Below, one piece after another: positions 50,189 to 59,811 of a stretch of 64,000 nucleotides of DNA. Within the stretch, counting starts at the first letter, position 1, and each line of letters opens with the position of its first letter. The translations under genes and the position numbers were made by a program. This stretch comes from Pelodictyon phaeoclathratiforme BU-1 (GTDB lineage Bacteria; Bacteroidota; Chlorobiia; Chlorobiales; Chlorobiaceae), in contig NC_011060.1 in assembly GCF_000020645.1 (NCBI RefSeq), positions 2,308,501 through 2,372,500 on the forward strand, written 5' to 3'. A model generated the notes under the pieces. The model made no database searches. It saw only the letters and a program-made list of their open reading frames with translations, and had not been told where the DNA came from.

Positions 50189-51202
50189 TTGTCAATTATC
50201 CATTTTCATTTGATTTCTTTGTCTGTTATTGTTCCGCTCTTTAATGAACGGGAATCGCTTCCTGAACTTGTCGGGCAACTGTATGCTGCTTTGGGTGAGA
50301 ATGAGATGCGGACTCTCTTTCCTGCGCCGTTCGGTTTTGAAATCATTCTGGTTGATGATGGTTCTACGGATGATTCATGCGCACTGATCGGCAGTATGAT
50401 TGCTGAACGGCCGGAATTGCGCCTGATCTCGTTTCAGAGAAACTTTGGCAAAACAGCGGCACTTTCGGCGGGCTTCATGGCTGCAACGGGCGATTATGTC
50501 TGCACCATTGATGCCGATCTGCAGGATGACCCTTTTGCCATCAAGGAGATGATCAAAAAAGTGCAGGAGGGGTATGATCTGGTGAGTGGATGGAAACAGC
50601 AACGCAAGGATCCGCTCTCCAAAACCATCCCGTCGAAGCTTTTCAATACGGTAACGCGCCTTTTTACAGGGATCACCATTCACGATTTCAACTGCGGGTT
50701 GAAGGTTTACCGCAAAGAGGTGACCCGTCGGCTGGAGCTGCATGGCGATATGCACCGCTATATTCCGGTGCTGGCCAAATGGATGGGGTTCAGGATTGCC
50801 GAGCTGCCGGTAAGCCACCGTGCAAGAAAGTTCGGCACGACCAAATATGGCTCCTCACGCTTTTTTTCAGGGCTTTTCGACTTTTTATCGGTGCTTTTTA
50901 TAACGCGCTATCTTCGCCGTCCCATGCATTTTTTTGGCATGGCGGGTCTCATAAGCTTTTTTTCCGGCTTTATCATCAGCCTCTACATTACGCTCGATAA
51001 AATCCTGCTGAACAAACCGGTCAGCAATCGCCCGATTCTTTTTCTCGGCATTTTGCTGCTCATTCTCGGGGTTCAGCTTTTTTCGACCGGGCTGCTTGGC
51101 GAGATGCTTTCAACATCCTCCTCCAGAGGGAGTTCATTCGCTGTCCGTGAAACCCTGAATCTCACTGCCGGACAGGCAAAAAAATTCGGCGCTGCCGACT
51201 AA
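50189..51202 (+). CDS. GT2 glycosyltransferase with C-terminal membrane segments
   Basis: A protein of up to 337 residues: a DPM1/GtrB-type family 2 glycosyltransferase. Motifs: SVIVPLFNE, ILVDDGSTDDS, RNFGKTAALSAGF, TIDADLQDDP (metal-binding DxD region) and NCGLKVYRKEV, then two hydrophobic helices (FGMAGLISFFSGFIISLYITL and the following one). It likely loads a sugar onto a polyprenyl phosphate at the inner membrane. No ATG precedes the first motif; TTG codons at 50189 or 50210 are the candidate starts. Confidence 0.85.
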   Translation: MSIIHFHLISLSVIVPLFNERESLPELVGQLYAALGENEMRTLFPAPFGFEIILVDDGSTDDSCALIGSMIAERPELRLISFQRNFGKTAALSAGFMAATGDYVCTIDADLQDDPFAIKEMIKKVQEGYDLVSGWKQQRKDPLSKTIPSKLFNTVTRLFTGITIHDFNCGLKVYRKEVTRRLELHGDMHRYIPVLAKWMGFRIAELPVSHRARKFGTTKYGSSRFFSGLFDFLSVLFITRYLRRPMHFFGMAGLISFFSGFIISLYITLDKILLNKPVSNRPILFLGILLLILGVQLFSTGLLGEMLSTSSSRGSSFAVRETLNLTAGQAKKFGAAD

Positions 51203-51230
51203 CTTTTCCTCATATTTTTTACTTCTGATT

Positions 51231-52073
51231 ATGAAACGGGTTGGAGCACATGTCAGTACTGCCGGAGGGGTGGAAAATGCTCCCCTGCAGGCGACCAGCA
51301 TCGGGGCAAAAGCTTTTGCACTCTTTACCAAAAATCAGCGGCAGTGGAAAGCACCGAAACTGACGACCTCCTCAATTGAGGCTTTCAAAAAAAACTGTGA
51401 GGCTGGAGGATTCCGCCCTGAACACATCCTGCCGCACGACAGCTATCTGATTAACCTCGGCAGCCCTGATCCTGAGAAGCTCCAGCGTGCACGTGAAGCT
51501 TTTATTGAGGAGATGCAACGGGCTGAAGAGCTTGGATTGCTGCTGCTGAACTTTCATCCGGGTAGCCATCTCAAGGAGATTGCGGAAGAGCGATGCCTGG
51601 AGCTGATTGCTGAATCCATCAACAGGGCGCTTGATGCAACCAAAACCGTTACTGCGGTGATTGAGAATACCGCCGGACAGGGCACCAATCTCGGCAACCG
51701 GTTTGAACAGTTGGCATTTCTTGTTGACCGGATTGAGGATAAAACGAGAGTTGGAGTCTGTCTCGACACCTGCCACCTCTTCGCCAGCGGCTACGACCTG
51801 CAAACAACCGCAGCAATTGAGTCAACCTTTATGGAGTTCGACCGGATTGTTGGCCTCCGCTACCTGCGCGGGATGCACCTGAATGACGCAATGCAGCCGC
51901 TCGGCAGCCGGATTGACCGTCATGCGGGTATCGGCAAGGGAACGATAGGGATGGATGCTTTCAGATGGATCATGAATAATCCTGCCTGTGAAGAGATTCC
52001 CCTGATCCTTGAAACACCGGATTCTGCCGCCTGGAGCGAAGAGATCAGCCTTCTCTACGCTCTTGAGCAGTAA
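51231..52073 (+). CDS. nfo: endonuclease IV (AP endonuclease)
   Basis: A 280-residue TIM-barrel enzyme that cuts at abasic sites in base-excision repair. Zinc-site motifs are present: GAHVSTAGGVENA, LNFHPGSHL, VIENTAGQGTNLG, VCLDTCHLFASGYD, LNDAMQPLGSRIDRHAGIGKG and LETPD. Full length, own ATG. Confidence 0.96.
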   Translation: MKRVGAHVSTAGGVENAPLQATSIGAKAFALFTKNQRQWKAPKLTTSSIEAFKKNCEAGGFRPEHILPHDSYLINLGSPDPEKLQRAREAFIEEMQRAEELGLLLLNFHPGSHLKEIAEERCLELIAESINRALDATKTVTAVIENTAGQGTNLGNRFEQLAFLVDRIEDKTRVGVCLDTCHLFASGYDLQTTAAIESTFMEFDRIVGLRYLRGMHLNDAMQPLGSRIDRHAGIGKGTIGMDAFRWIMNNPACEEIPLILETPDSAAWSEEISLLYALEQ

Positions 52074-52081
52074 GTTGTGGG

Positions 52082-52963
52082 CTATCGCTTTGAAGCTGCC
52101 CTGAGATATTTGTTCACCGAAAGTGCACTGCCAAAAATACCAAGGAGAAGGCCAAGCACGACCGTGGCGGGTAAAACGAGGAGCGCTGAGGGTTGCACCA
52201 CCTCATACAGAAGAGGCTCATAGCGGAAGAGCAGTTGATCGGAGAGCAGCCAGAGCGCTCCTGCCGCAAGCAGTCCGGAAAGAAGACCCTGCAAAGCCCC
52301 TTCAATGATGTAGGGTGCGCCGATAAACCAGCCGGTTGCACCAACCAACCGCATGGTTCTGATCTTTTCCTGCCTTGAATACATGGCCAACCGGATGGTA
52401 TAGCCGATAAGCACGATGGTTGCCAGTGCAATCAATATGCCTATGCCACCGGTCACAAGGGTAAAGAGGCGTGCATTCTGCTCGATCTGATCGAGGAATA
52501 CCTGATTGTAGCGAATATCAACGTCTGGAGCTATTGCCTTGATTTCAGGCACAAGCAGCTTCAGACTGTCGGGACATGCATAGGCGGGCAAAAACTTCAG
52601 CCTGATGGAGCGCGGCAACGGGTTTGAGCCAAGAATCCTGACAATATCCTCGCCAAAATCATGAGCAAACGTTTTTGCGGCTTCATCCTTCGAGACATAA
52701 AAAGCCTCACTCACCCCCTTGACCATTTTTATCTGTCGAACAGCATCCATAGCCTGGGGATCGCTGATTGATTCACCGAGAAATATCTCAAGCTCTACAC
52801 GACTCCTCAACTCCTGGATAACATCAAGAAAACTGAGAGAGACGGTACCGAACAGTGCGAGCAGCACAAGAGCAAAAAAACTAATCGTAACCGTAATAGC
52901 CGCAGGAAGTTTCGCCCTTCCAATACTCGAAAACCCTTCCCTGACGACAAACAAAAGTGACAT
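52082..52963 (-). CDS. ftsX: cell-division protein FtsX
   Basis: A 293-residue FtsX permease: one N-terminal membrane helix (LPAAITVTISFFALVLLALFG), an extracytoplasmic domain (VELEIFLGE... PLPRSIRLKFLP), and three C-terminal helices around RQEKIRTMRLVGATGWFIGAPYIIEGALQG. With FtsE it controls peptidoglycan hydrolases at the septum. ftsE is not in this window. Confidence 0.93.
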   Translation of the reverse strand: MSLLFVVREGFSSIGRAKLPAAITVTISFFALVLLALFGTVSLSFLDVIQELRSRVELEIFLGESISDPQAMDAVRQIKMVKGVSEAFYVSKDEAAKTFAHDFGEDIVRILGSNPLPRSIRLKFLPAYACPDSLKLLVPEIKAIAPDVDIRYNQVFLDQIEQNARLFTLVTGGIGILIALATIVLIGYTIRLAMYSRQEKIRTMRLVGATGWFIGAPYIIEGALQGLLSGLLAAGALWLLSDQLLFRYEPLLYEVVQPSALLVLPATVVLGLLLGIFGSALSVNKYLRAASKR

Positions 52964-53059
52964 AACAGTATATTTTGCATTGATAACAGTTTCCCATCAA
53001 AGAATCAGCAAAACAAGTTGCAAAAACAAGTTTTTTTTCTTTTAATTAGAGCTGGAAAA

Positions 53060-53132
53060 GGGGCTATAGCTCAGTTGGTAGAGCATTTGCATGGCATGCA
53101 AAGGGTCAGGAGTTCGAGTCTCCTTAGCTCCA
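53060..53132 (+). tRNA. tRNA-Ala (anticodon GGC)
   Basis: A 73-base cloverleaf: acceptor GGGGCTA/TAGCTCC (one G-U), D-arm GCTC/GAGC with AGTTGGTA, anticodon stem TTTGC/GCAAA with loop ATGGCAT (GGC), T-arm AGGAG/CTCCT with TTCGAGT, discriminator A. The 3' CCA is not encoded. Confidence 0.97.
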
Positions 53133-53202
53133 CATAAAGAAAACAGTTTAAGCGCAGTTATGATACTGCGCTTTTTTTGTTCTGGATCTCCCGCCAGCAT
53201 CT

Positions 53203-53727
53203 TCAACTCTTCTTCCTGCCCACTTTCGCAATCAAAAAAATCAGACCCACAATCAGTGAAGCTGCAATACCTGCTGCAATATTGAAAAGAGCCGCAAGCA
53301 GCACAACCGGAATGGTAAAGCGAACCGCAAGACCAACAAAACCGGAAGTTGCAAGAAAAGTCAACGCAGTCAGCGTCGTAAAGAAAAAACTGGTCGCAAG
53401 GCTTCCGGCAAAAGAGATAAAGAGCTTCTCCCCCTTGCCTTCCGAAATATTCTGCCACCGCTCTATCTGTTTTTTACCTCCCGGTTCGAAGAGATTTTTT
53501 ACCATCATGGCCACCAGGCCAAAAAGGATCAGCACAACAAACTGAATACCATACACCTGCCATTGTTCATTTTTCGACGGGTTGAATGGCCCCTCTCCAA
53601 GCCTGAATGAGGCAAGCTGGAGCATAAAAATTGATGTCCAGTAAAAAACGGTACCCCAAAGCAGGGTTACCGAAACCCATATTGCTACTCCTGGAGGAGT
53701 TGAAGACTTTTTTGTCGGTACTGCCAT
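53203..53727 (-). CDS. integral membrane protein, unknown function
   Basis: A 174-residue protein with four hydrophobic helices (VSVTLLWGTVFYWTSIFML; FVVLILFGLVAMMV; LATSFFFTTLTALTFLATS plus the following stretch; FNIAAGIAASLIVGLIFLIA) and a basic C-terminus. A polar central loop (NLFEPGGKKQIERWQNISEG) should be cytoplasmic. No family recognised. It is transcribed toward the tRNA. Confidence 0.7.
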   Translation of the reverse strand: MAVPTKKSSTPPGVAIWVSVTLLWGTVFYWTSIFMLQLASFRLGEGPFNPSKNEQWQVYGIQFVVLILFGLVAMMVKNLFEPGGKKQIERWQNISEGKGEKLFISFAGSLATSFFFTTLTALTFLATSGFVGLAVRFTIPVVLLAALFNIAAGIAASLIVGLIFLIAKVGRKKS

Positions 53728-53749
53728 AACTGTTCCCTATTCAAATGAA

Positions 53750-53944
53750 TTGTTTGAAAAGCCCCATCTTCCTTTGCTCGTTGTCGAAAATATAAACCTC
53801 TTCACGGATAAGACAATTCCCCAGGAAGAAAAACAAAAACAGATTAGTAACCTCTTTTTACTCCACGAGCAAAAGCTGATCAACGTTCAGAGCGGATTGA
53901 GCACAATGAAGCAGGAACAACTGCAACGAATATTTTCAATTTAG
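53750..53944 (+). CDS. possible small protein upstream of purF
   Basis: A 64-residue frame with a TTG start: PHLPLLVVENINLFTDKTIPQEEKQKQISNLFLLHEQKLINV. Composition is protein-like and helical, but there is no ribosome site and no relative recognised. It ends 78 bases before purF. It may be a leader peptide or chance. Confidence 0.3.
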   Translation: MFEKPHLPLLVVENINLFTDKTIPQEEKQKQISNLFLLHEQKLINVQSGLSTMKQEQLQRIFSI

Positions 53945-54022
53945 AGTTTGAATGGTTATGTTCATTCGCTATTGTGTACTTGTTGTTCTGCCAGTTTATT
54001 CAACGTCAAGATCCCATTGCTT

Positions 54023-55516
54023 ATGTGTGGAGTTTTCGGTGTCTTTAATTCAAAAACTCCCGCGGAAGATACCTTCTATGGACTGTACTCACTGCAGCAC
54101 AGGGGACAGGAAGCCGCAGGTATAGTCGTCGCAGAATACAATAAAATCAAAAAAAAGACCCTCTTCAAGCAGCACAAGGGGATGGGTCTGGTGGCAGAGG
54201 TTTTCAGGGATGAAACGGTGTTTGAACGGCTCGGAGGTTATGCCGCGATAGGTCATAACCGCTATTCGACCACTGGCTCGGCCTCATCGGCAAGCAACAT
54301 TCAGCCCTTTTCCCTCACCTATCGCTCCGGAAGTCTCGCGATTGCCCATAACGGAAACCTCACCAACTCCCGCACACTGCGGCGTGAGCTGACGGAGCTC
54401 GGCGTTATCTTTCAGGCCTCTTCGGATACTGAAATCATCCCCCATCTGGCTGCACGAAGCCGTGAAAAAGAGCCGATACACCAGCTCTATGAGGCTTTGT
54501 TACAGGTGCAGGGCGCCTACTCGATGGTACTTTTGGCCAATAACCAGATGATCGCCGCCAGGGATCCCTATGGCTTCAGACCGCTCGCTCTCGGCAAAAA
54601 GGTTGATCCTCTCACCGGTGAGCTTGCCTATATTGTTGCCAGTGAAACCTGCGCCTTTGATATCATCCAGGCAGAATATATCCGGGATATTGAACCTGGC
54701 GAAATTCTCTTGATCGACCATCTGGCGGTCGCAAATGAAAAGCCAACCTCGCTTTTTCTTCCACCTTCAGAGCGCAAAGCCCGCTGTATTTTCGAATATG
54801 TTTACTTTGCCCGCCCAGACAGTTTTATTTTCAAGCATTCGGTTGACAAAATCAGACGCAATCTCGGAAAAAACCTTGCACGGGAATCCTCTATTCAGCA
54901 CCAGCCCGGTGAAAAAGAACTGACCGTTGTCAGTGTTCCCGACTCATCCAATACCGCCGCACTCGGCTTTGTGCGGGAAAGCATTAAAATGGAACGACCG
55001 GCAAGGTTCGAGCACGGCCTTATCCGCAACCACTATGTCGGCAGAACCTTCATTCAGCCAGGTATTCACAGCCGTGACATCAAGGTGCGTTCCAAGTACA
55101 ACATTGTGCGTGGCGTACTTCTCGACAGGCCAATCATTCTTGTCGATGACTCCATTGTACGCGGCACAACGGCAAAAATGCTCATCAAACTGATTCGTGA
55201 GGCCGACCCAAAGGCAATTCACCTGCACATCAGCTCCCCGCCTATCACCAATCCCTGCTTTTATGGTATGGATTTTCCGACCAAACGGCAGCTCCTCACC
55301 CACATGTTCGACAGTCTTGATAATGATGAGGAGGAGATTGAAAAAATCAGGGAATATATCGGCGTTGATTCGCTGAAATACCTTTCCATGCAGGGACTGA
55401 TGAACAGCGTCCCTTCATTTGAGGGAGAAACCTGCAGCTACTGTACTGCATGTTTCAGTGGTGACTACCCTATCGAAGTCAGCGATGCGACAACCGATAA
55501 AGATGAGAACGACTGA
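54023..55516 (+). CDS. purF: amidophosphoribosyltransferase
   Basis: A 497-residue first enzyme of purine synthesis. After Met, the N-terminal nucleophile Cys starts CGVFGVFNSKTP; glutaminase motifs LYSLQHRGQEAAGI and GHNRYSTTGSA follow. The phosphoribosyl-transferase motif IILVDDSIVRGTTAK and cysteines CSYCTAC near the end suggest an iron-sulfur-containing, B. subtilis-type enzyme. ATG 54023 is required because Cys2 must become the N-terminus after processing, so upstream in-frame codons are not coding. Confidence 0.96.
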   Translation: MCGVFGVFNSKTPAEDTFYGLYSLQHRGQEAAGIVVAEYNKIKKKTLFKQHKGMGLVAEVFRDETVFERLGGYAAIGHNRYSTTGSASSASNIQPFSLTYRSGSLAIAHNGNLTNSRTLRRELTELGVIFQASSDTEIIPHLAARSREKEPIHQLYEALLQVQGAYSMVLLANNQMIAARDPYGFRPLALGKKVDPLTGELAYIVASETCAFDIIQAEYIRDIEPGEILLIDHLAVANEKPTSLFLPPSERKARCIFEYVYFARPDSFIFKHSVDKIRRNLGKNLARESSIQHQPGEKELTVVSVPDSSNTAALGFVRESIKMERPARFEHGLIRNHYVGRTFIQPGIHSRDIKVRSKYNIVRGVLLDRPIILVDDSIVRGTTAKMLIKLIREADPKAIHLHISSPPITNPCFYGMDFPTKRQLLTHMFDSLDNDEEEIEKIREYIGVDSLKYLSMQGLMNSVPSFEGETCSYCTACFSGDYPIEVSDATTDKDEND

Positions 55517-55519
55517 GAG

Positions 55520-55954
55520 CTACTTTTTCCCCTGCTTGAACTCAATCCTCACCGAGGTATGCGGCACAGCCTCAAGCCTTTTTTTCGGAATAGGCTTGCC
55601 TGACTTGATACAGATACCATAGACCTTGTTCCGTATCCGGTCAAGAGCCTGGTCGATATAGCCAATGTATTTCTCATCCCGGGCAATAAACATGAAGCGC
55701 TGCTCACGATCCATGGTATCGGTACCGTGATCAGCCATGTGCATGGAATAGTTTGAATTTATGGAATCTTCAACGTTCTCGTCCGAGAGCGAGGAACGGA
55801 GAATATCCAGGTCACGAAGCACCTCTTCACGTCTTTTAAGCAACAACAGCCTGAAATGTTCGAGCTCTTCATCGGTTAAATAAGTTTTCGTCAGGACGGG
55901 TTCTTCCATAACCTCGTTGTCCTTTTTTGAAGCGCTATCGTTTTTCTTTGCCAT
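55520..55954 (-). CDS. TraR/DksA-like regulator with degenerate zinc finger
   Basis: A 144-residue DksA/TraR-type protein: a helical hairpin (LTDEELEHFRLLLLKRREEVLRDLDIL) and the finger region VYGICIKSGKPIPKKRLEAVPHTSVRIEFKQ. Of the four cysteines expected in a C4 finger only one remains, as in other members from this phylum; the fold is probably held without zinc. Family members bind RNA polymerase through the secondary channel. It converges on purF. Confidence 0.82.
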   Translation of the reverse strand: MAKKNDSASKKDNEVMEEPVLTKTYLTDEELEHFRLLLLKRREEVLRDLDILRSSLSDENVEDSINSNYSMHMADHGTDTMDREQRFMFIARDEKYIGYIDQALDRIRNKVYGICIKSGKPIPKKRLEAVPHTSVRIEFKQGKK

Positions 55955-56028
55955 AAGTAAACCTTGTTTAATGCTAACAGAATGCCTGCCAACAGAATGC
56001 CGTAAAAACAGTGCGTTAAATAATACTA

Positions 56029-59000
56029 TTAACTATCATATTTTTCAAGCGATAACCAACAGATTTCACCATTGACCTTCTCCTCCTTCCCTTGAGGCAG
56101 AGAGAAAGGGTCAAATGCTGCAACAACAAGGGTTGTGGCAAGAGTTTCCGCCTTGATATAGGGTTCATTACCCTTCACCGCATCAAGTACTTTTTCCGAG
56201 CCCTGAAGAGAGAGCGCAATGCGGTCGGTAATGTCGAGGCCGCTCTCCTTGCGAAGCGCCTGGATTCGGCTGACCAGCTCTCGCGAAAGTCCCTGCATTT
56301 CAAGCTCTTCAGTCATCTCGGTATCCAGTGCGACCATAATGCCATTGGCTTCATCAGAGGCTACCAGCCACCCCTCGATATCTTCGTGCATGATCTCAAC
56401 ATCCTCACGCAGAAGTTCAAAAATCCTGCCATCAAGCTCAAGCGACAGTTGACCCTCTTTTTCAAGATGCGCAATCTGTTTATGGCTCATGACCCTGATC
56501 GCCTCGGCCAGCGCTTTCATCTCTTTGCCAAAACGGGGACCAAGGGTTTTGAAGTTGGGTTTTACCTTCTTGCTGATGACCGAGCCTTCCTCTTCGATAT
56601 ACTCTATCTTCTGGACATTGACCTCTTCCATGATGATAGCACCAACCAGTGCGTACTCTTCCCTTGCAGCAGCGTCACTGACTGCAAGCAGGATACGTTT
56701 GAGCGGCTGACGCACCTTGATCGAAGCCTTTTCGCGCATAGTCCGCACAAGCGAGGTGATAATCTGCGCTTTTTTCATGCGCTGTTCAAGCGGACGATCA
56801 ATGGCCGAAAGATCAAGCAGCGGAAAATCGGCAAGATGAACAGACTCCGCAGAATCAAGTCCACTGACTCTGTTCAGGTTCAGGAAAATCCGCTCGGCAA
56901 GAAAGGGGGTAAAGGGAGCAAGCAATTTCGAAAGCGTCTCAAGAACACCGTAGAGCGTCTGATAGGCCGCAATCTTGTCTGGCCCCATGTCACTTTTCCA
57001 GAACCGTTTTCGTGAACGGCGGATATACCAGTTTGAAAGATCATCAACCGTAAAGTCGTTGATCAACCGCACTGCCCCGGTCAAATCATACTGCTCCATA
57101 CGCATATGAACCGCATCAACAAGCGAGTTCAGGCAAGAGAGTACCCACCGGTCAAGCTCTGAACGCTCCTGAACGGGAATAATCGGCTCAGCGAAGGTAA
57201 AGCGATCAACATTGGCATAGAGCACAAAAAAATTATAGCTGTTGATGAAGGCGCGGAAAAACTTGCGCTGCTCCTCCTCAATCTCATCAGAATTAAACGA
57301 TTTTGGCCTCCAGGGAGGGCTGGCCACAAGCAGGTACCAGCGAAGGGCATCGGCGCCATAGCGCTCCATCGTCTCAAAAGGATCAACCACATTCCCTTTC
57401 GACTTCGACATTTTCTGACCACTCTTGTCAAGAATATGGCCATTCACGATAAGATTTTTATACGCCGGTTTATCAAAAATCAGCGTTGCAATGGCGTGCA
57501 GGGTGTAGAACCACCCTCGGGTCTGATCGACCCCTTCAGCAATGAAATCAGCCGGAAAGGAGGCATCGAACTCTTCGCGATGCTCAAAAGGATAGTGCAG
57601 TTGAGCGAACGGCATGGAGCCGCTGTCGAACCAGACATCAACCAGCTCAGGCGTACGGTTGAAGCGTTTGCCATCCCTGATAAAATAAATCCTGTCCACA
57701 AAAGGCTTGTGCAGATCAAGCTCCACCGCTCCCCGATCGAGCGCATCTCCAAGCCTGCACTGTTCGTCCTCAATATCAATAAATCCCTCGCGCAGCTCTG
57801 CAACGGAACCAACAGCAAACATCTTGCCCGAAGCAGCATCGTCACCAATAGCAAAATCCTCCGAAACCCAGAGCGGCAGTGGCGACCCCCAGAAGCGCTC
57901 TCGTGAAAGCGCCCAGTCCTTGTTATCCTCAAGCCAGTTACCGAAACGCCCTGTACCAATCTCGGGAGGGCACCAGTTGATGGTTTTGTTGAGTTCCACC
58001 ATACGGTTGGCAATGGCGGTCGTCCGGATATACCATGACTCCCGTGCATAATAGATCACCGGAACATCATAACGCCAGGAGTAAGGATAAGTGTGGGTGA
58101 TCATCTCCTTGCGGTACAATTTTCCCGCATCCTTGAGCTGACGGATCACAAGCGGATCGGTATCCTTGAAAAACATGCCATCATAATCGCTCACCTCGGC
58201 CGTAAAGCAGCCGTTCCGGCCAACCGGCTGGAGCATCGGCAGATCATATTTTTTGGCAATCTCATAGTCATCAGCGCCGAAAGCCGGGGCAATATGCACA
58301 ATACCGGTACCATCCTCGGTTGAAACAAAAGAACCTGAGGTAACGTACCAGCACTTTTTTTCAGGATGCATGTAGTCGAAAAGCGGCTCGTAGTCAAGCC
58401 CCTCCAGATCCCGACCTTTCAGTTCAGCAACAACCGTCCAGAGCGATTCTCCGGCATCATTCTTTTCGAGCAGCACCTGCAGGCGCGACTTGGCAAGAAT
58501 CAGCGTCTCTCCGCTCTCACGATGGGAAACCTTTACATAATCAATATCGGAACCCACACAAAGGGCCACATTTGAAATCAATGTCCATGGTGTCGTTGTC
58601 CAGACCAGCAAGGAGTCAACAGAGTCCCTGAGCCTGAATTTTACATAAATGCTCGGATCAGTCACCTCTTTATAGCCAAGGGCAAGCTCATGAGAACTCA
58701 GCACCGTCTCCGACTTGGGATCCTGAGGAACAATTTTATAATCTTTGTAGATAAGTCCTTTATCGAAGATGGTTTTCAGCGCCCACCAGACCGACTCGAT
58801 ATAGTCATTGGTACAGGTAATATAAGGGTGCTCCATATCGACCCAGTAGCCCATCCGCTCGGTCAGCTTTCCCCACCCTTCGCGATTATCATCAATGTGA
58901 TGGTAAACCAGCGCTTTAGCCTCAGCATTAAACTCGCCATCGCCATAGGCAACAACCTGCGCCTTATTCTTCAGGCCAAGCTTCTTCTCCACCGAAATCT

Positions 59001-59286
59001 CTACCGGCAATCCATGCGTATCCCAGCCAGCCTTGCGCGGCACCCGGTAACCCTGCATGGTTTTGTAGCGACAGACAACATCCTTTATGGTACGGCTGAA
59101 TACATGGTGAACACCCGGCTTGCCGTTTACCGTTGGAGGACCTTCATAAAAAGAGTACAGCCGGTCTCCCGGTTTTTCTTCAAGGCACTTGTGAAAAATC
59201 CCGTGTTCATTCCAATATGCTAAAACCTCCGCCTCTACCGTACTGTAAGGCACATTTGAGGGATACTCGACAAATTTAACGTCCAT
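56029..59286 (-). CDS. ileS: isoleucyl-tRNA synthetase
   Basis: A 1085-residue class I synthetase. Landmarks: the HIGH-equivalent GKPGVHHVFSR near the N-terminus, the editing domain with WTTTPWTLISN and GTGIVHIAPAFGADD, ESWYIRTTA, and KMSKSKGNVVDP. The length and C-terminal region mark the eukaryote-like (type 2) IleS. ATG 59286 (MDVKFVEYPSNVPYS) is chosen over an ATG 21 bases upstream, as the added residues look non-conserved. Confidence 0.96.
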   Translation of the reverse strand: MDVKFVEYPSNVPYSTVEAEVLAYWNEHGIFHKCLEEKPGDRLYSFYEGPPTVNGKPGVHHVFSRTIKDVVCRYKTMQGYRVPRKAGWDTHGLPVEISVEKKLGLKNKAQVVAYGDGEFNAEAKALVYHHIDDNREGWGKLTERMGYWVDMEHPYITCTNDYIESVWWALKTIFDKGLIYKDYKIVPQDPKSETVLSSHELALGYKEVTDPSIYVKFRLRDSVDSLLVWTTTPWTLISNVALCVGSDIDYVKVSHRESGETLILAKSRLQVLLEKNDAGESLWTVVAELKGRDLEGLDYEPLFDYMHPEKKCWYVTSGSFVSTEDGTGIVHIAPAFGADDYEIAKKYDLPMLQPVGRNGCFTAEVSDYDGMFFKDTDPLVIRQLKDAGKLYRKEMITHTYPYSWRYDVPVIYYARESWYIRTTAIANRMVELNKTINWCPPEIGTGRFGNWLEDNKDWALSRERFWGSPLPLWVSEDFAIGDDAASGKMFAVGSVAELREGFIDIEDEQCRLGDALDRGAVELDLHKPFVDRIYFIRDGKRFNRTPELVDVWFDSGSMPFAQLHYPFEHREEFDASFPADFIAEGVDQTRGWFYTLHAIATLIFDKPAYKNLIVNGHILDKSGQKMSKSKGNVVDPFETMERYGADALRWYLLVASPPWRPKSFNSDEIEEEQRKFFRAFINSYNFFVLYANVDRFTFAEPIIPVQERSELDRWVLSCLNSLVDAVHMRMEQYDLTGAVRLINDFTVDDLSNWYIRRSRKRFWKSDMGPDKIAAYQTLYGVLETLSKLLAPFTPFLAERIFLNLNRVSGLDSAESVHLADFPLLDLSAIDRPLEQRMKKAQIITSLVRTMREKASIKVRQPLKRILLAVSDAAAREEYALVGAIIMEEVNVQKIEYIEEEGSVISKKVKPNFKTLGPRFGKEMKALAEAIRVMSHKQIAHLEKEGQLSLELDGRIFELLREDVEIMHEDIEGWLVASDEANGIMVALDTEMTEELEMQGLSRELVSRIQALRKESGLDITDRIALSLQGSEKVLDAVKGNEPYIKAETLATTLVVAAFDPFSLPQGKEEKVNGEICWLSLEKYDS

Positions 59287-59380
59287 AGTTCTTTCGAAAT
59301 CATTCAATCAATAACCAGGCACAAGACCTGCAATTATATAAAAAAAAGTTACACGACAGGAAATGAGTATTAAAACAGCA

Positions 59381-59415
59381 CAGGCAAGCCTTTCTGTAAC
59401 GAAAAAGCTTGCCTG
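59381..59415. terminator. hairpin between chlorosome-like gene and ileS
   Basis: CAGGCAAGC (59381-59389) and GCTTGCCTG (59407-59415) pair over 9 bp; for minus-strand transcripts a short T-run (TGCTGTTTTAA) follows. It probably ends the transcript of the 70-residue gene at 59460. Confidence 0.65.
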
Positions 59416-59459
59416 AAAACATGTATGAACAAAGCCCGGCGGCCAAACACTTTCAACGC

Positions 59460-59666
59460 CTACTTCTTGCCTCCAAGTGATGAATTTACACCTTCAAGAA
59501 TCTGTTTTGCAACCAAAGTAAGAGAATCGAGGGCCTGAACAACAATCTTGCTCAGAGGATCAATTGTACTATCGATCAGGTTACCCACACCGACAAGGAT
59601 CGTTGAAAGATCCCCTTTGACAACATCACCCTGACTCTGACCTGAATTTTTTGTTGGCTCAGCCAT
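59460..59666 (-). CDS. small amphipathic protein resembling CsmB/CsmF-type chlorosome envelope proteins
   Basis: A 68-residue protein: MAEPTKNSGQSQGDVVKG, then a long amphipathic stretch LSTILVGVGNLIDSTIDPLSKIVVQALDSL and the ending SSLGGKK. Length, a central proline flanked by hydrophobic helices and the GKK end recall CsmB/CsmF chlorosome envelope proteins of green sulfur bacteria. It is a resemblance by eye, not a proven match. It has its own terminator downstream and stands alone between manC and ileS. Confidence 0.5.
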   Translation of the reverse strand: MAEPTKNSGQSQGDVVKGDLSTILVGVGNLIDSTIDPLSKIVVQALDSLTLVAKQILEGVNSSLGGKK

Positions 59667-59811
59667 ATACACTGATATTTAGGGTTACCGCAAACAAAAC
59701 AATACTCTGAAAATGTAATATATTTAATCCTGCTTTCAAAGCAAATCAGGCAAAGCCCGGCAAATCATTCCCTGTGATTATTGCGACGTCAACAAAGCCA
59801 AAAGCCTCAGT

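Noticed and set aside
56092..57015. 307-codon plus-strand open frame
   Set aside because: It lies opposite ileS and has no protein-like motifs.
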